This document shows, piece by piece, positions 36,680 through 45,591 of a stretch of 64,000 bases of DNA (its first letter is position 1; every line of letters begins with the position of its first letter). The position numbers and the translations under genes are program-made. Under the pieces are notes generated by a model, which did not search any database, was not told the origin of the DNA, and saw nothing but the letters and a program-made list of their open reading frames with translations. Source of the DNA: an uncultured Allorhizobium sp. (GTDB lineage: Bacteria > Pseudomonadota > Alphaproteobacteria > Rhizobiales > Rhizobiaceae); the NCBI GenBank assembly GCA_958439205.1, contig OY288189.1, positions 2,681,001 to 2,745,000 of the forward strand, in the 5' to 3' direction.

Positions 36680-37513
36680 TCACCCCAGCCGTTCCGCATG
36701 CCACTTCAAATGATCCTCCATGAAGGTCGAGATGAAGTAGTAGGAGTGGTCGTAGCGCTCATGCATGCGCAGCGTCAGGCCGATATCCGTGCCCTTCACC
36801 GCCTCCTCGAATTTCCAGGGGGCGAGACCTGTCTCCAGGAAACTGTCGGCCTTGCCTTGGTCGATCAGGAACTCCGGGAAACGGGCGCCGTCCTCGACCA
36901 GCGCGCAGGCATCGTATTCGCGCCACTTGGCGCGGTCGGCGCCGAGATACTTCTCAAACGCATCCTGCGTCCAGTCGGCGGTCAGCGGATTGACGATCGG
37001 CGCGAAGGCCGAGCAGCTCTTGAAGCGGTCGGGGTTTTTCAGCGCAATTGTCATGGCGCCATGGCCGCCCATGGAGTGGCCGAAAATTCCCTGGCGGGAC
37101 ATGTCGCCGCGGAACTGCTCGGAGATCAGGGCCGGCAGCTCTTCCGTGATGTAGGAATACATCTGGTAGTGCTCGGCCCAGGGCGTTTCGGTGGCATTTA
37201 GATACATGCCCGCACCCTTGCCCATCTTCCAGTTCGTCAGCTCGTCCGCCACGTCATTGCCGCGCGGGCTGGTATCCGGGCAGACGACGATCAGGCCCAG
37301 TTCGGCGGCCATGCGGCGGTATTCGCCCTTTTCCATGACGTTCGCGTGGCTGCAGGTCAGGCCTGAGAGATACCAGAGCACGGGCCGCTTCTCGGCAATC
37401 GCCTGGGGCGGCACGAAGACGGCGAAGGTCATCTCGGTGCCGGTCGCTTCCGACTGGTGCGAGAAGACGCCCTGCATGCCGCCGAAGGCGGTGTTCTGGG
37501 AGAGGATGTTCAT
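36680..37513 (-). CDS. fghA: S-formylglutathione hydrolase
   Basis: The 277-residue alpha/beta hydrolase splits S-formylglutathione into formate and glutathione. The nucleophile Ser147 is in GHSMGGHG, the N-terminal WYLSGLTCSHANVMEKGEYRR block is diagnostic, and the C-terminal HERYDHSYYFI holds the catalytic His. It follows the step of AdhC, encoded 2 kb away on the same strand. The upstream membrane-protein gene lies 30 bases before it and may be cotranscribed. Confidence 0.95.
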   Translation of the reverse strand: MNILSQNTAFGGMQGVFSHQSEATGTEMTFAVFVPPQAIAEKRPVLWYLSGLTCSHANVMEKGEYRRMAAELGLIVVCPDTSPRGNDVADELTNWKMGKGAGMYLNATETPWAEHYQMYSYITEELPALISEQFRGDMSRQGIFGHSMGGHGAMTIALKNPDRFKSCSAFAPIVNPLTADWTQDAFEKYLGADRAKWREYDACALVEDGARFPEFLIDQGKADSFLETGLAPWKFEEAVKGTDIGLTLRMHERYDHSYYFISTFMEDHLKWHAERLG

Positions 37514-37543
37514 GGGGGTAAGCCTCTTTGGTTCAATGGATCG

Positions 37544-38191
37544 TCAGCCGGCGAGCGACACGGCCGCGTTGACAGCGGCGGCCACCAGCACGGTGTTGAA
37601 GAAGTAGGAGATCGTGGCATGCACGAGGTTCAGCTTGCGCATCGCGGTCGAGGTGATCACGACGTCTGATGTCTGCGCCGTCATGCCGATGACTAGCGAG
37701 AAATAGAGGAAATCGTGACCGCAGGGATCAGGCGTGCCCGGGAAATCCAGTCCGCCGCGCCGCCCGTTCTCATGGGCGCGGGAGGGCCGCCAGTAGACAT
37801 GGGCGTAATGCATCGCCGCCATGGTGTGGATCGTCAGCCAGCCGAGCACGACGGCGGCAACGGCGAGCGCCAGTTCACCCAGTCCCGCCTGCTGTTCACG
37901 GTTGAGCGCCAGAAACAGCGAGCCGATGGCAGCGACGATGGCGAGCACCGTAACGCCGAGAATGACAAAGGCCGGGGCATCGGCGACGTCGGCACGTTGT
38001 TTGAGATAGGCCGGCGTCAGCCGCCGCAGGCGCAAAAAGGCGAGCGTGAGATAGACAGTGAAAAACAGGATGGCCGGCAGTTCGATGGTGACATCGGGTT
38101 CCCAGATCGCCACAAACGGCAGAGCCACGAGCGCAACAACGCCCGCCACCATGAAGGAGCGGTAGCGATGATCCAGCACTGAATTCATCAT
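37544..38191 (-). CDS. DUF1345 membrane protein
   Basis: The protein of about 215 residues has five or so hydrophobic helices and the DUF1345 patterns AMHYAHVYW, LDFPG and DFLYFSLVIGMTAQTSDV. Its function is unknown. A TTG at 38200 would extend it by three codons; the ATG at 38191 is chosen, though its ribosome site is poor and the next codon is also ATG. It stands between the DUF188 gene and fghA on the same strand. Confidence 0.82.
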   Translation of the reverse strand: MMNSVLDHRYRSFMVAGVVALVALPFVAIWEPDVTIELPAILFFTVYLTLAFLRLRRLTPAYLKQRADVADAPAFVILGVTVLAIVAAIGSLFLALNREQQAGLGELALAVAAVVLGWLTIHTMAAMHYAHVYWRPSRAHENGRRGGLDFPGTPDPCGHDFLYFSLVIGMTAQTSDVVITSTAMRKLNLVHATISYFFNTVLVAAAVNAAVSLAG

Positions 38192-38236
38192 ATTTTTCAA
38201 AGCGTCGCGTCGCCGTTATGGCCGTTGAATGAGGGC

Positions 38237-38683
38237 CTACTTCTTGATCCGGCGGCAGAGCCTGTCAAGCGTTTCGAGGAAGGCCGAACGGTCTCGCGGC
38301 GAAAAGGCGGCGTTGTAGCCCTTGCTCTCGCCGGTCTCGCGCAAATGGGCTCCGAGATCACGCATGGCCGTCGCCATGCCGATATTGGCCGTGTCGAAGA
38401 TCCGCCCCGTCGGCCCGGTCACCAAGGCGCCGGCCGCCACGCAACGACCGGCCAGCGGCACATCGGCGGTAACCACGATATCGCCTTCGCCGCAACGCTC
38501 GGCGATCCAGTCGTCGGCCGCATCGAAGGCGCCGGATACGATGACGTTCTTCACCATCGGATCGCGCGACGGCCGCAGGCCCGAATTCGCCACAAAGGTC
38601 ACCGGCAGATCATGCCGCTCGGCAACCTTCAGGATCTCCGGTTTCACCGGACAGGCATCGGCATCGACATAGATTTCGGGCAT
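38237..38683 (-). CDS. YaiI/YqxD (DUF188) family protein
   Basis: The 148-residue protein starts MPEIYVDADACPVK and contains VVTADVPLA and VTGPTGRIFDTANI, all typical of the YaiI/YqxD family, a PIN-like fold with conserved acidic residues. Its role is not established, though a nuclease-like activity has been suggested from the fold. The frame is open to 38725, but the ATG at 38683 matches the family start. The truncated toxin gene ends five bases upstream. Confidence 0.88.
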   Translation of the reverse strand: MPEIYVDADACPVKPEILKVAERHDLPVTFVANSGLRPSRDPMVKNVIVSGAFDAADDWIAERCGEGDIVVTADVPLAGRCVAAGALVTGPTGRIFDTANIGMATAMRDLGAHLRETGESKGYNAAFSPRDRSAFLETLDRLCRRIKK

Positions 38684-38687
38684 TTGA

Positions 38688-38813
38688 TCAGTCGTCAAAA
38701 AATCTGCGATAGTCTCGCGCCGCATGCAGGAGACGGATGAGCTCGATCCCGTCCCGGGTGTCGAGTGGCTGGTAGATAATCAGGTATCGCCGGAAGGGGA
38801 AGAGGCAGGCGCC
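38688..38813 (-). pseudogene. Truncated ParE/RelE-like toxin remnant
   Basis: In the frame that ends at TGA 38688-38690, the last 41 codons read LFPFRRYLIIYQPLD, then GIELIRLLHAARDYRRFF, which is the C-terminal strand-helix block of ParE/RelE-family toxins (usually 90-100 residues). An in-frame TAA at 38814-38816 closes the frame, and the N-terminal two thirds are missing; upstream sequence belongs to a small acidic gene. It is therefore a decayed toxin gene, found by reading the strand directly. Confidence 0.7.
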
Positions 38814-38825
38814 TTAAAGCCTCCT

Positions 38826-39035
38826 CTATTGGCGTTCCCGCAATGTAGCTATCAGTTCTTCTGCACTCTCCATCGGCATGGCTGGACCGCTTCGGAGGCC
38901 GATCTCTGCCTGCAGGAGGACCGCATTGCTCCAGAAGTCGTCGTCTAGCTCTGGAATTTCAATCGTATTGATGTCTTCGTCTGGCAAGTTTGCTAGCTCT
39001 TCGAGGCTGAGTTCCTTGTCGAAATGTCGGGGCAT
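38826..39035 (-). CDS. Small acidic protein, possible orphan antitoxin
   Basis: The 69-residue acidic protein has a strong ribosome site, AGGAGG, eight bases before its ATG, so it is probably expressed. A central EIPELDDDFWSNAVLLQ segment resembles the linker or toxin-binding motif found in some small antitoxins and their relatives. It lies 12 bases upstream of the ParE-like remnant on the same strand, the order expected for an antitoxin-toxin pair. I do not recognise its family with certainty; antitoxin is an inference from context. Confidence 0.6.
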   Translation of the reverse strand: MPRHFDKELSLEELANLPDEDINTIEIPELDDDFWSNAVLLQAEIGLRSGPAMPMESAEELIATLRERQ

Positions 39036-39130
39036 TCTTGTGCCTCCTGTCCGATCCTAACGGAACCTGATTGTATCATTGTCCGGCTGCCGCAGGCCAG
39101 AGAACTCCCGGAAAACTTTGACCTCGGACC

Positions 39131-39580
39131 TCACCCCCGCCGCAGCATGTCCACATGCGGAATATCATCCTCCAGATATTCCTCCGAAATCACGTCAAAG
39201 CGCAGCGATCCATAGAATTTCTGCAGATGGCTCTGCGCCGAGATCTCGATCGGCTCACCGGGATAGCGCTTCTCTACCTCTGCAATTGCCTCGCGCATCA
39301 GCGCATCGCCCAATCGCTTGCCGCGATGATCAGGCGACACCGCGACGCGGCCGATGCGCGGATGATGCTCGGGCGTCGGGCGCCAAAGCCTTGCGCAGGC
39401 GAGCAGTACGTCTCCGTCCAGCAACCGCAGATGCAGGCAGTCGATATCGTTGCCATCCAGCTCCGGATAGGGGCAGTGCTGCTCGACGACAAAGACGTCG
39501 ACGCGCAGTTTCAGCATGGCGTAGAGGTCGACGGCGGAGAACTCATCGAGCCTGCGCACATCGACCGTGTAGGCAGGCAC
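39131..39580 (-). CDS. ElaA-type GNAT acetyltransferase
   Basis: The 149-residue protein matches the ElaA branch of GNAT acetyltransferases: LYAMLKLRVDVFVVEQHCPYPELDG, then the acetyl-CoA region IGRVAVSPDHRGKRLGDALM, then a C-terminal FYGSLRF block. The long open frame to 40441 is an artefact of GC-rich DNA inside adhC. GTG at 39580 is chosen; a TTG at 39589 overlapping the adhC stop is an alternative. It follows adhC on the same strand and may be cotranscribed. Substrate unknown. Confidence 0.85.
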   Translation of the reverse strand: MPAYTVDVRRLDEFSAVDLYAMLKLRVDVFVVEQHCPYPELDGNDIDCLHLRLLDGDVLLACARLWRPTPEHHPRIGRVAVSPDHRGKRLGDALMREAIAEVEKRYPGEPIEISAQSHLQKFYGSLRFDVISEEYLEDDIPHVDMLRRG

Positions 39581-39585
39581 CGTGA

Positions 39586-40713
39586 TCAATAGACCACGAC
39601 GCCCCGGATGCTCTCGCCCTTGTGCATCATGTCGAAACCCTTGTTGATGTCTTCGAGCGGCATGGTGTGGGTGATCATCGGGTCGATCTGGATCTTGCCC
39701 TCCATGTACCAGTCGACGATCTTCGGCACGTCGGTGCGGCCGCGTGCACCACCGAAGGCCGTGCCCATCCAGTTGCGGCCGGTGACCAGCTGGAAGGGCC
39801 GCGTCGAGATCTCCTGGCCGGCACCGGCGACGCCGATGATAACCGACTTGCCCCAGCCGCGATGCGAGGCCTCGAGTGCCTGGCGCATGACCTTGGTGTT
39901 GCCGGTGCAGTCGAAGGTGTAGTCCGCGCCGCCGATCAGGTCGCCGTTGCGCTTGGTCATGTTGACGAGATACGGCACGATGTCGCCTTCGACTTCCTTC
40001 GGATTGACGAAATGCGTCATGCCGAATTTTTCGCCCCAGGCCTTCCGATCCGGGTTGATGTCGACGCCGATGATCATGTCGGCGCCAGCAAGGCGCAGGC
40101 CCTGCAGTACGTTCAGTCCAATGCCGCCGAGGCCGAAGACGATCGCGGTCGCGCCGATCTCGACCTTGGCGGTGTTGATGACGGCGCCGATGCCCGTGGT
40201 GACACCGCAGCCGATGTAGCAGATCTTGTCGAAGGGCGCGTCCGGGTTGACCTTGGCAACCGCGATTTCCGGCAGAACCGTGTAGTTCGCGAAGGTCGAG
40301 CAGCCCATGTAGTGGTGGATCTTGTCCTTGCCGATCGAGAAGCGCGAGGTGCCATCCGGCATTAGACCCTGGCCCTGGGTGGAGCGGATCGCGGTGCAGA
40401 GGTTGGTCTTGCGGGATAGGCAGGAATAGCACTCGCGGCATTCCGGCGTGTAGAGCGGAATGACATGGTCGCCCTTCTTCACCGAGGTAACGCCCGGGCC
40501 GACATCAACGACGATGCCCGCACCTTCATGGCCGAGAATCGCCGGGAACAGACCTTCGGGGTCTGCGCCCGAGAGGGTGAAATCGTCGGTGTGACAGATC
40601 CCGGTGGCCTTGACCTCGATCAGCACTTCGCCCGCGCGCGGGCCTTCCAGCTGAACGGTCATGACCTCGAGCGGCTTTCCAGCCTGAACGGCGACGGCGG
40701 CGCGAACATCCAT
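39586..40713 (-). CDS. adhC: Glutathione-dependent formaldehyde dehydrogenase (class III alcohol dehydrogenase)
   Basis: The 375-residue zinc enzyme oxidises S-hydroxymethylglutathione to S-formylglutathione with NAD. Catalytic zinc ligands are Cys40 (GICHTD) and His62 (GHEGAGIV), the structural zinc site is CRECYSCLSRKTNLC, and the cofactor motif is GLGGIGLNV. The Arg-Ser-Thr-Gln-Gly segment of class III enzymes is present. The ATG at 40713 follows GGGAGAAA; a TTG at 40731 is rejected. With fghA it forms the formaldehyde detoxification route. Confidence 0.96.
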   Translation of the reverse strand: MDVRAAVAVQAGKPLEVMTVQLEGPRAGEVLIEVKATGICHTDDFTLSGADPEGLFPAILGHEGAGIVVDVGPGVTSVKKGDHVIPLYTPECRECYSCLSRKTNLCTAIRSTQGQGLMPDGTSRFSIGKDKIHHYMGCSTFANYTVLPEIAVAKVNPDAPFDKICYIGCGVTTGIGAVINTAKVEIGATAIVFGLGGIGLNVLQGLRLAGADMIIGVDINPDRKAWGEKFGMTHFVNPKEVEGDIVPYLVNMTKRNGDLIGGADYTFDCTGNTKVMRQALEASHRGWGKSVIIGVAGAGQEISTRPFQLVTGRNWMGTAFGGARGRTDVPKIVDWYMEGKIQIDPMITHTMPLEDINKGFDMMHKGESIRGVVVY

Positions 40714-40814
40714 GGTTTTTCTCCCTGACAAATCGTTGGGCCGGACTTTCGCACGGCATTGCCATCCGGCTCAAGGGGCGAGCCGGATTTTATCAATAGT
40801 CTGATTTTTATTGG

Positions 40815-41432
40815 CTATTCAGACTTCAGGATCGGGAAATGCTGAGCGGCATCGGCCCGCAGTTTCCCGGTCTGACGCGGGTCTTCGAAGATCTCGACCA
40901 TACGCTTGTAAGGCGTGAAGCCCGAGCGCTGGTAGAAGGCGAGGGCGGCCGGATGGTCGAGATGGCAGGTGTGGACCCAGAATCGCGAGATTGGTTTCTC
41001 CCAGGCCTTGTCGATCGCGACATTCATCAAAATCCGCCCTGCGCCAGCGCCGATCAGGCTCTGGTCGAGCCCGAAAAAGGACAATTCACATTGCCCTGAA
41101 TCGCGGAAGTCGAGTTCCAGCAGGCCAAGCCGCTCGCCATTTCGCATCATGGCATAGATCTCGACCGAGGCGTCCCCGATGATCGTCATCAGTGCATCGT
41201 CGGCCATGACTGCGCGCGAGACCCAGAGCCAGTCTTCGCCGACCCGGCGATAGAGCGCGCGATAGTCGTCGAGCGACGGCGAATGCCAGCGCTCTACCGT
41301 CAGTCCATCCGTCGGCGGATTGGCGCGTGGCGCGGGTCTTGCCGTCATTTCAAGGCAGGTAACGATCGTCGCCAGCATGTTGGGCGCAACATCGTGATAG
41401 CCGGCGGAGAGGGGGGTGTTCGCGGTGTCCAT
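40815..41432 (-). CDS. GNAT-family acetyltransferase
   Basis: The 205-residue protein has a C-terminal GNAT fold: GLLELDFRDSGQCELSFFGL, then SLIGAGAGRILMN for acetyl-CoA binding, then TCHLDHPAALAFYQRSGF with the conserved Tyr. The first 50 residues are variable. The substrate is unknown. It lies 102 bases upstream of adhC on the same strand but probably has its own promoter. Confidence 0.85.
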   Translation of the reverse strand: MDTANTPLSAGYHDVAPNMLATIVTCLEMTARPAPRANPPTDGLTVERWHSPSLDDYRALYRRVGEDWLWVSRAVMADDALMTIIGDASVEIYAMMRNGERLGLLELDFRDSGQCELSFFGLDQSLIGAGAGRILMNVAIDKAWEKPISRFWVHTCHLDHPAALAFYQRSGFTPYKRMVEIFEDPRQTGKLRADAAQHFPILKSE

Positions 41433-41488
41433 GCGCTTCTTGGAACCTGAGCGCCAGGCGATGTCAAGCTTTGGCGGGATGGTGCACT

Positions 41489-42796
41489 TCAGTCAAACAA
41501 CCTGTCGCAGGCATAGATGACGGCATAGGCATGGATCGCGAGCGCTGCGTAATAGCCAAAGCCGGTCATCAGCCTTTCGGCCGCATTCATCGGCACCAGG
41601 GCCTCGCGCGGCTTGATCGATTTCGTCCTGATCAGGCTGAGCAGGATGAAGATCATCAGCCCACCGATCAGCATCGGCGCCCCCAGGCCGATCCGCCAGC
41701 CGGTCCAAAGGATGACGCCTGTCACGACGAAGCTGGTGATGGCGAGCGCCCTTTGCCCCTCGAAGACCTGGCGCAGAACCTGTCCGCCGTCGAAGCGGTA
41801 GGTCGGCAGCAAGTTCAACAGGTTGAAGGCTCCGAGAATGACGAGGAAGACAAGCGTCGGACCGTCCATGGCCGCCGGATGCGGAATGCCTTGCACCGAC
41901 TGGTGCGCTGCGACCAGGATCGGAACCAGCAGAGCGGAAAAGCCCGCTCCCATCAGGGCGCAGGTCGCCACCTCGAAATGGCTGTTATAGGGCCGCCCAC
42001 CGATCGCGATCCCGCCCAGAAGCGGCACGAAGATCATCCGGACGCTCGGATGGCCAAAGGCGCGGTAGGCAACCATGTGTCCGAGTTCGTGCAGCAGAAT
42101 GACCAGGGTGAGGAAAACCGACATCATCAGGCCTGTCGCCGTCAGGCTGAAGAACGGCCAGAGCAGAAGGGTGGAGATGATGACCAGCATGGTCTGCCAG
42201 GCCGGATGTTCGAAATGCAGGAAGCCGGAGCTATGGCGTTCCTCGACATGGTCTTTCAGCGAGGCCAGTTCGCGGGACAGCGCCATTTTGCGGAAGAGAT
42301 AGAAGGCAAGGCCGCGATAATTGTCCGTCTGCTCGAATGTGACCCGGCTGCCCAGCGGCGCGCGCTCCACCTTCCGGCTTTCCCGATAGCCTTCCCAGAA
42401 GGTTTGATCGAGCGTGCTGTCGCCGACCACCCTGAGGTCGCAGGAAAAGCAGGTGCCAGCGGTCATGGCGGTGCGATCGACGATCATGGTGCGCCGGCTC
42501 GGGCGGCCATGGCGATCCGGATTCCGGTAGGCGAATTCGATCAGATCAGGCTTGCCGTCGACAGGCTCGACGGAGATCACGTTCGGGTGCCAGGCCGTCA
42601 GGTCGCCGGCCGGCCGCGTGATGTTCCAGAGTTCTTCCGGGCGCTCGCGGATGATCCGGCTCACACGGATCGTCCGGCGCCCCAGCGGGGCTGCCATCAG
42701 GAGCCACAGCAGGGCGAGGTTGAACGCGGCCAGAAAGACTGCGGCCTGATGTGTCGCCAAGAAGGCTCTCCCAATGGTGAGGATTGATTGGCCCAA
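41489..42796 (-). CDS. Membrane protein with SRPBCC-like domain and M50 metalloprotease domain
   Basis: The protein of about 435 residues starts with a membrane helix (18-36), then a soluble part (about 40-165) that looks like an SRPBCC/START-type cavity domain (ITRPAGDLTAWHPNVISVE, then DQTFWEGYR). The rest is a multi-helix membrane region with the zinc protease motif HELGH (236-240) and the second M50 element NLLPTYRFDGG (328-338). Site-2 proteases cut membrane substrates; this combination with a lipid-binding-like domain is unusual. The only start found is TTG at 42796, so the N-terminus is uncertain. Confidence 0.75.
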   Translation of the reverse strand: MGQSILTIGRAFLATHQAAVFLAAFNLALLWLLMAAPLGRRTIRVSRIIRERPEELWNITRPAGDLTAWHPNVISVEPVDGKPDLIEFAYRNPDRHGRPSRRTMIVDRTAMTAGTCFSCDLRVVGDSTLDQTFWEGYRESRKVERAPLGSRVTFEQTDNYRGLAFYLFRKMALSRELASLKDHVEERHSSGFLHFEHPAWQTMLVIISTLLLWPFFSLTATGLMMSVFLTLVILLHELGHMVAYRAFGHPSVRMIFVPLLGGIAIGGRPYNSHFEVATCALMGAGFSALLVPILVAAHQSVQGIPHPAAMDGPTLVFLVILGAFNLLNLLPTYRFDGGQVLRQVFEGQRALAITSFVVTGVILWTGWRIGLGAPMLIGGLMIFILLSLIRTKSIKPREALVPMNAAERLMTGFGYYAALAIHAYAVIYACDRLFD

Positions 42797-42863
42797 CCTA
42801 AGCGAGAAGCCTTATGATTCCATCGATGAAATCGCTCAAATGCAACATATCTTGCCGCGTGGC

Positions 42864-43844
42864 TTAGCCCGCTTCCGGCACCGTTTGCGCTGGCGCTGCC
42901 CGCTTTTGCTCCCGCCAGAGAATGAAGAGACCCGAACCCACGATGATGAGGATGCCCAGCCATTTCGATGGCGTTGGAAACTCGTCGAACAGGAGATAGC
43001 CCAGGGCGACGGCCGCAATGATCTCGAAATACTGGAACGGTGCCAGCACCGACAGGGTCGCCATGCGGAAGGCCCGGACGACGAGCAGGTGAATATAGCC
43101 GGAAATCGCGCCCAGGATGATCAGCAATCCGAGCCCAAGGGCGGAGGTCGGGAGCGCAATCTCGAAATCTGCATCTCCGGCTGCTGTTCCGAGCAGCAGC
43201 GTCGCCCCAATGAACAGCGTTCCGCCGATACCTGCCATGGTCTGCATGGTCATCGGTGAATCGGCCTCGCCGATCGCACGATTGAGGAACATATAGAGCG
43301 CATAGAGGAATGCACAGGCGACCGGGAGCAGGGCGGTCAGGCCGAAGACTTCATAGCTGGGCTGAATGACGATCATCGCACCGCCAAAGCCGACCGCAAT
43401 CGCCAGCCATCTGCGCCAGCCGACCTTCTCCTTGAGGAAAACCGCCGACATGGCCGTCAGGATGAAGGGCTCGACGAAATAGATCGCGAAGACATCGGCC
43501 AGCGGCATGTATTTGACGGCCATGAAGAACATCAGGCTTGCCGCGCCGTGGATTGAGCCGCGCAACAGATTGATCCAGGGGCGCTTGGCCGAAAAAGCGC
43601 CGATGCCGTTGATCGCAATCAGCACCGGGAGCACCGAGGCCAGCTGGAAGAAGAAGCGATAGAACGTGATCTGGCCCGGTGACATGCCCTCCACCGTCGC
43701 CATGTATTTGGCGATCGCGTCCATCACAGGCAGGACGAGCATGCAGCCCGCCATCAGGACCATGCCGCGAAAGGGAGTGGAAGACGAGCTGAGCATGGGA
43801 GAGACTCGGAAAAGAGGAGCGTGCTGCGTTCGCTGAACAAGCAT
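42864..43844 (-). CDS. EamA-family (DMT) transporter
   Basis: The protein of up to 326 residues has ten predicted membrane helices in two EamA repeats, including the conserved GQITFYRF, LRGSIHGAASLMFFMAVKYMPLADV and the C-terminal PFQYFEIIAAVALGYLLFDEFP. It is a drug/metabolite exporter or permease of unknown substrate. The ATG at 43844 has a GGGGCGGG sequence before it; an ATG at 43796 would remove 16 residues and is equally possible. The gap to the next gene (43845-44078) shows nothing recognisable. Confidence 0.87.
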   Translation of the reverse strand: MLVQRTQHAPLFRVSPMLSSSSTPFRGMVLMAGCMLVLPVMDAIAKYMATVEGMSPGQITFYRFFFQLASVLPVLIAINGIGAFSAKRPWINLLRGSIHGAASLMFFMAVKYMPLADVFAIYFVEPFILTAMSAVFLKEKVGWRRWLAIAVGFGGAMIVIQPSYEVFGLTALLPVACAFLYALYMFLNRAIGEADSPMTMQTMAGIGGTLFIGATLLLGTAAGDADFEIALPTSALGLGLLIILGAISGYIHLLVVRAFRMATLSVLAPFQYFEIIAAVALGYLLFDEFPTPSKWLGILIIVGSGLFILWREQKRAAPAQTVPEAG

Positions 43845-44078
43845 GACCCGCCCCTTGTGATCAAGTGAAAGAAACTCGGGAACAAAGGAACGACCTTCGC
43901 GTTTATCAGGCGTTTGTACGCATCTTCAGGCTGAGGCCATGTGGCGGGTTTGCACTCGTGGGTGGCGCGCTGGGAAAGATGCGGGGTCTATGCATCCGCT
44001 AATGTAGCGATGTGAGATCGGAACTTTGTCATCCGTCGGCACCTGGCTCGACGGAACCGAACGATCAGGAGGTCGCGA

Positions 44079-44516
44079 ATGCCCGCACGCGAGCGTTTTT
44101 CCCGTATGACGGATTCGAGTGACGACACGCTTGGAGGGCGCCTTTCCGCGGCGCGTGACGCCTCCGGTCTATCGCTTGCCGATGTCGCAAATCGCATCGG
44201 CGTGAAACGCGACAACCTGCTCGCCTGGGAAGCCGACCGCGCGGAGCCGCGTCCGTCCAGCCTCATCGATCTCGCCGGCATTCTCGGCGTTTCGCCTATG
44301 TGGCTGATGACGGGAGTGGGCTCGGGTCCGATCCAGGAATCCGGAGATTTGCCGCTGGAGGCGCTGAAGCTTGAACTGCAGCGCTTGACCGATGCCCATC
44401 TCGAATGCGGGCGCCTCATCGAAAAGATCGCCCGGCAGATCGAAACCTATGAAGAGCGAGACGAGCGCCGGCGGGATGCCGGTGATCTCGGCGGGCCCGT
44501 CATGGGACAGGCTTAA
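44079..44516 (+). CDS. XRE-family HTH regulator
   Basis: The 145-residue protein has an N-terminal lambda-repressor-like HTH (LSAARDASGLSLADVANRIGVKRDNLLAWEADRAEPRP, about residues 22-60). The C-terminal part is helical and charged, with no recognised sensor. AGGAGG lies before the ATG at 44079. The stop is four bases from the convergent lipB stop. Target genes unknown. Confidence 0.85.
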   Translation: MPARERFSRMTDSSDDTLGGRLSAARDASGLSLADVANRIGVKRDNLLAWEADRAEPRPSSLIDLAGILGVSPMWLMTGVGSGPIQESGDLPLEALKLELQRLTDAHLECGRLIEKIARQIETYEERDERRRDAGDLGGPVMGQA

Positions 44517-44520
44517 GCCC

Positions 44521-45237
44521 TCAGGCGGTGTTCGTCGTCGGGCCGAAGACGTCTTCGAATGCCCCGCGCAAACGGATGTCGACATCCGCCATCATCACAG
44601 GCAGGCCAAGATCAACCAGGCTGGTCACGCCATAGGCGGAGATCCCGCAAGGTACGATCCCGCCGAAATGGGAGAGGTCCGGATCGACATTGATCGACAG
44701 TCCGTGAAAGCTCACCCAGCGTCGTAACCGGATGCCGAGTGCAGCAATCTTGTCCTCGCTCATGGTGCCATCCGGCAGGGTAGGCTTTTCCGGACGGCGC
44801 ACCCAGACGCCAACGCGGTCTTCGCGGCGCTCGCCCTTGACGTTCATGCTGTCGAGCGTGCGGATGACCACTTCTTCGAGTGCTGCCACATAGGCGCGCA
44901 CATCCTGGCGGCGTCGTTTCAGGTCGAGCATGACATAGGCAACCCGCTGGCCAGGGCCGTGATAGGTGTATTCGCCGCCGCGGCCTGTGGCAAAGACCGG
45001 GAAGCGATCCGGCTCGATCAGGTCCTTGGAATCGGCACTCGTGCCGGCGGTATAGAGGGCAGGGTGCTCCACCAGCCAGACCAGTTCGTCGGCCTTGCCA
45101 TCGGCGATATCGGCCACCTGTCGCTCCATCTCGGCGACGGCCTCCTCATATCCGACAAGTCCGTCGGCGACTCGCCAGCGCACCGGGGCGGAGCCTTCTT
45201 GGGCGTGCATGGAGAGGTCGAGATCAGTGCGGAGCAT
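44521..45237 (-). CDS. lipB: Octanoyltransferase LipB
   Basis: The 238-residue enzyme moves octanoate from acyl carrier protein to lipoyl domains, the first step of lipoic acid synthesis. Motifs are the substrate loop [13 protein letters not shown] (85-97), catalytic Lys163 in EDKIAALG and catalytic Cys197 in GGIVPCGIS. The open frame continues to 45294, but the ATG at 45237 gives a typical start. The gene is transcribed away from the tRNA gene. Confidence 0.94.
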   Translation of the reverse strand: MLRTDLDLSMHAQEGSAPVRWRVADGLVGYEEAVAEMERQVADIADGKADELVWLVEHPALYTAGTSADSKDLIEPDRFPVFATGRGGEYTYHGPGQRVAYVMLDLKRRRQDVRAYVAALEEVVIRTLDSMNVKGERREDRVGVWVRRPEKPTLPDGTMSEDKIAALGIRLRRWVSFHGLSINVDPDLSHFGGIVPCGISAYGVTSLVDLGLPVMMADVDIRLRGAFEDVFGPTTNTA

Positions 45238-45386
45238 GAAATTTGCCTTCGGCTGTGGATAGGCGCAAAGCCTTGTTTTTCCTTTATTTGGCAAGAAAAG
45301 CCCCGGACTTCAAGGGCTCCAGCCACCCCCATCCTGAGGGCTTTTCCACCGCCCATGACGAATTTTCAAAAATCTGTCACGGCGGG

Positions 45387-45415
45387 CTTGTGGACCCCAG
45401 AGGCTTTTGCTACAT
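45387..45415 (+). promoter_or_regulatory. Sigma-70 promoter of tRNA-Leu
   Basis: CTTGTG and CTACAT, separated by 17 bases, fit the rhizobial housekeeping consensus CTTGAC-N17-CTATAT. Transcription would begin about 30 bases before the mature tRNA. Confidence 0.6.
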
Positions 45416-45451
45416 GCAGCCCCGCCGGAGCAATTCGGCGCCTACCACGAT

Positions 45452-45536
45452 GCGGTCGTGGCGGAATTGGTAGACGCGCAGCGTTGAGGTCGCTGTGGGG
45501 CAACCCGTGGAAGTTCGAGTCTTCTCGACCGCACCA
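45452..45536 (+). tRNA. tRNA-Leu (anticodon GAG)
   Basis: The 85-base sequence folds as a class II tRNA: acceptor arm GCGGTCG with CGACCGC, a D-arm, anticodon arm CAGCG-TTGAGGT-CGCTG with anticodon GAG, a long variable arm (GTGGGGCAACCCGTGG region), the T-arm with GTTCGAGTC, discriminator A and an encoded CCA. It decodes CUC and CUU leucine codons. A terminator follows at once, so it is a single-tRNA transcript. Confidence 0.96.
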
Positions 45537-45542
45537 AAAAAG

Positions 45543-45568
45543 AACCCGGCCTTCGTGCCGGGTTTTTT
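45543..45568 (+). terminator. Intrinsic terminator after tRNA-Leu
   Basis: The stem AACCCGGC with GCCGGGTT and a CTTCGT loop is followed by TTTT. A run of A before the stem lets it also terminate the BON gene coming from the other side. Confidence 0.92.
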
Positions 45569-45591
45569 GTTGCCGATTTTTCAAGGACTTC

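Noticed and set aside
38724..38948. 74-residue plus-strand frame over the toxin remnant
   Set aside because: It is antisense to the ParE-like tail and the small acidic gene, which have family or ribosome-site support; this frame has neither.
39590..40441. Extension of the acetyltransferase frame through adhC
   Set aside because: Overlaps most of the well-supported adhC gene; only the part below 39580 matches a GNAT fold.
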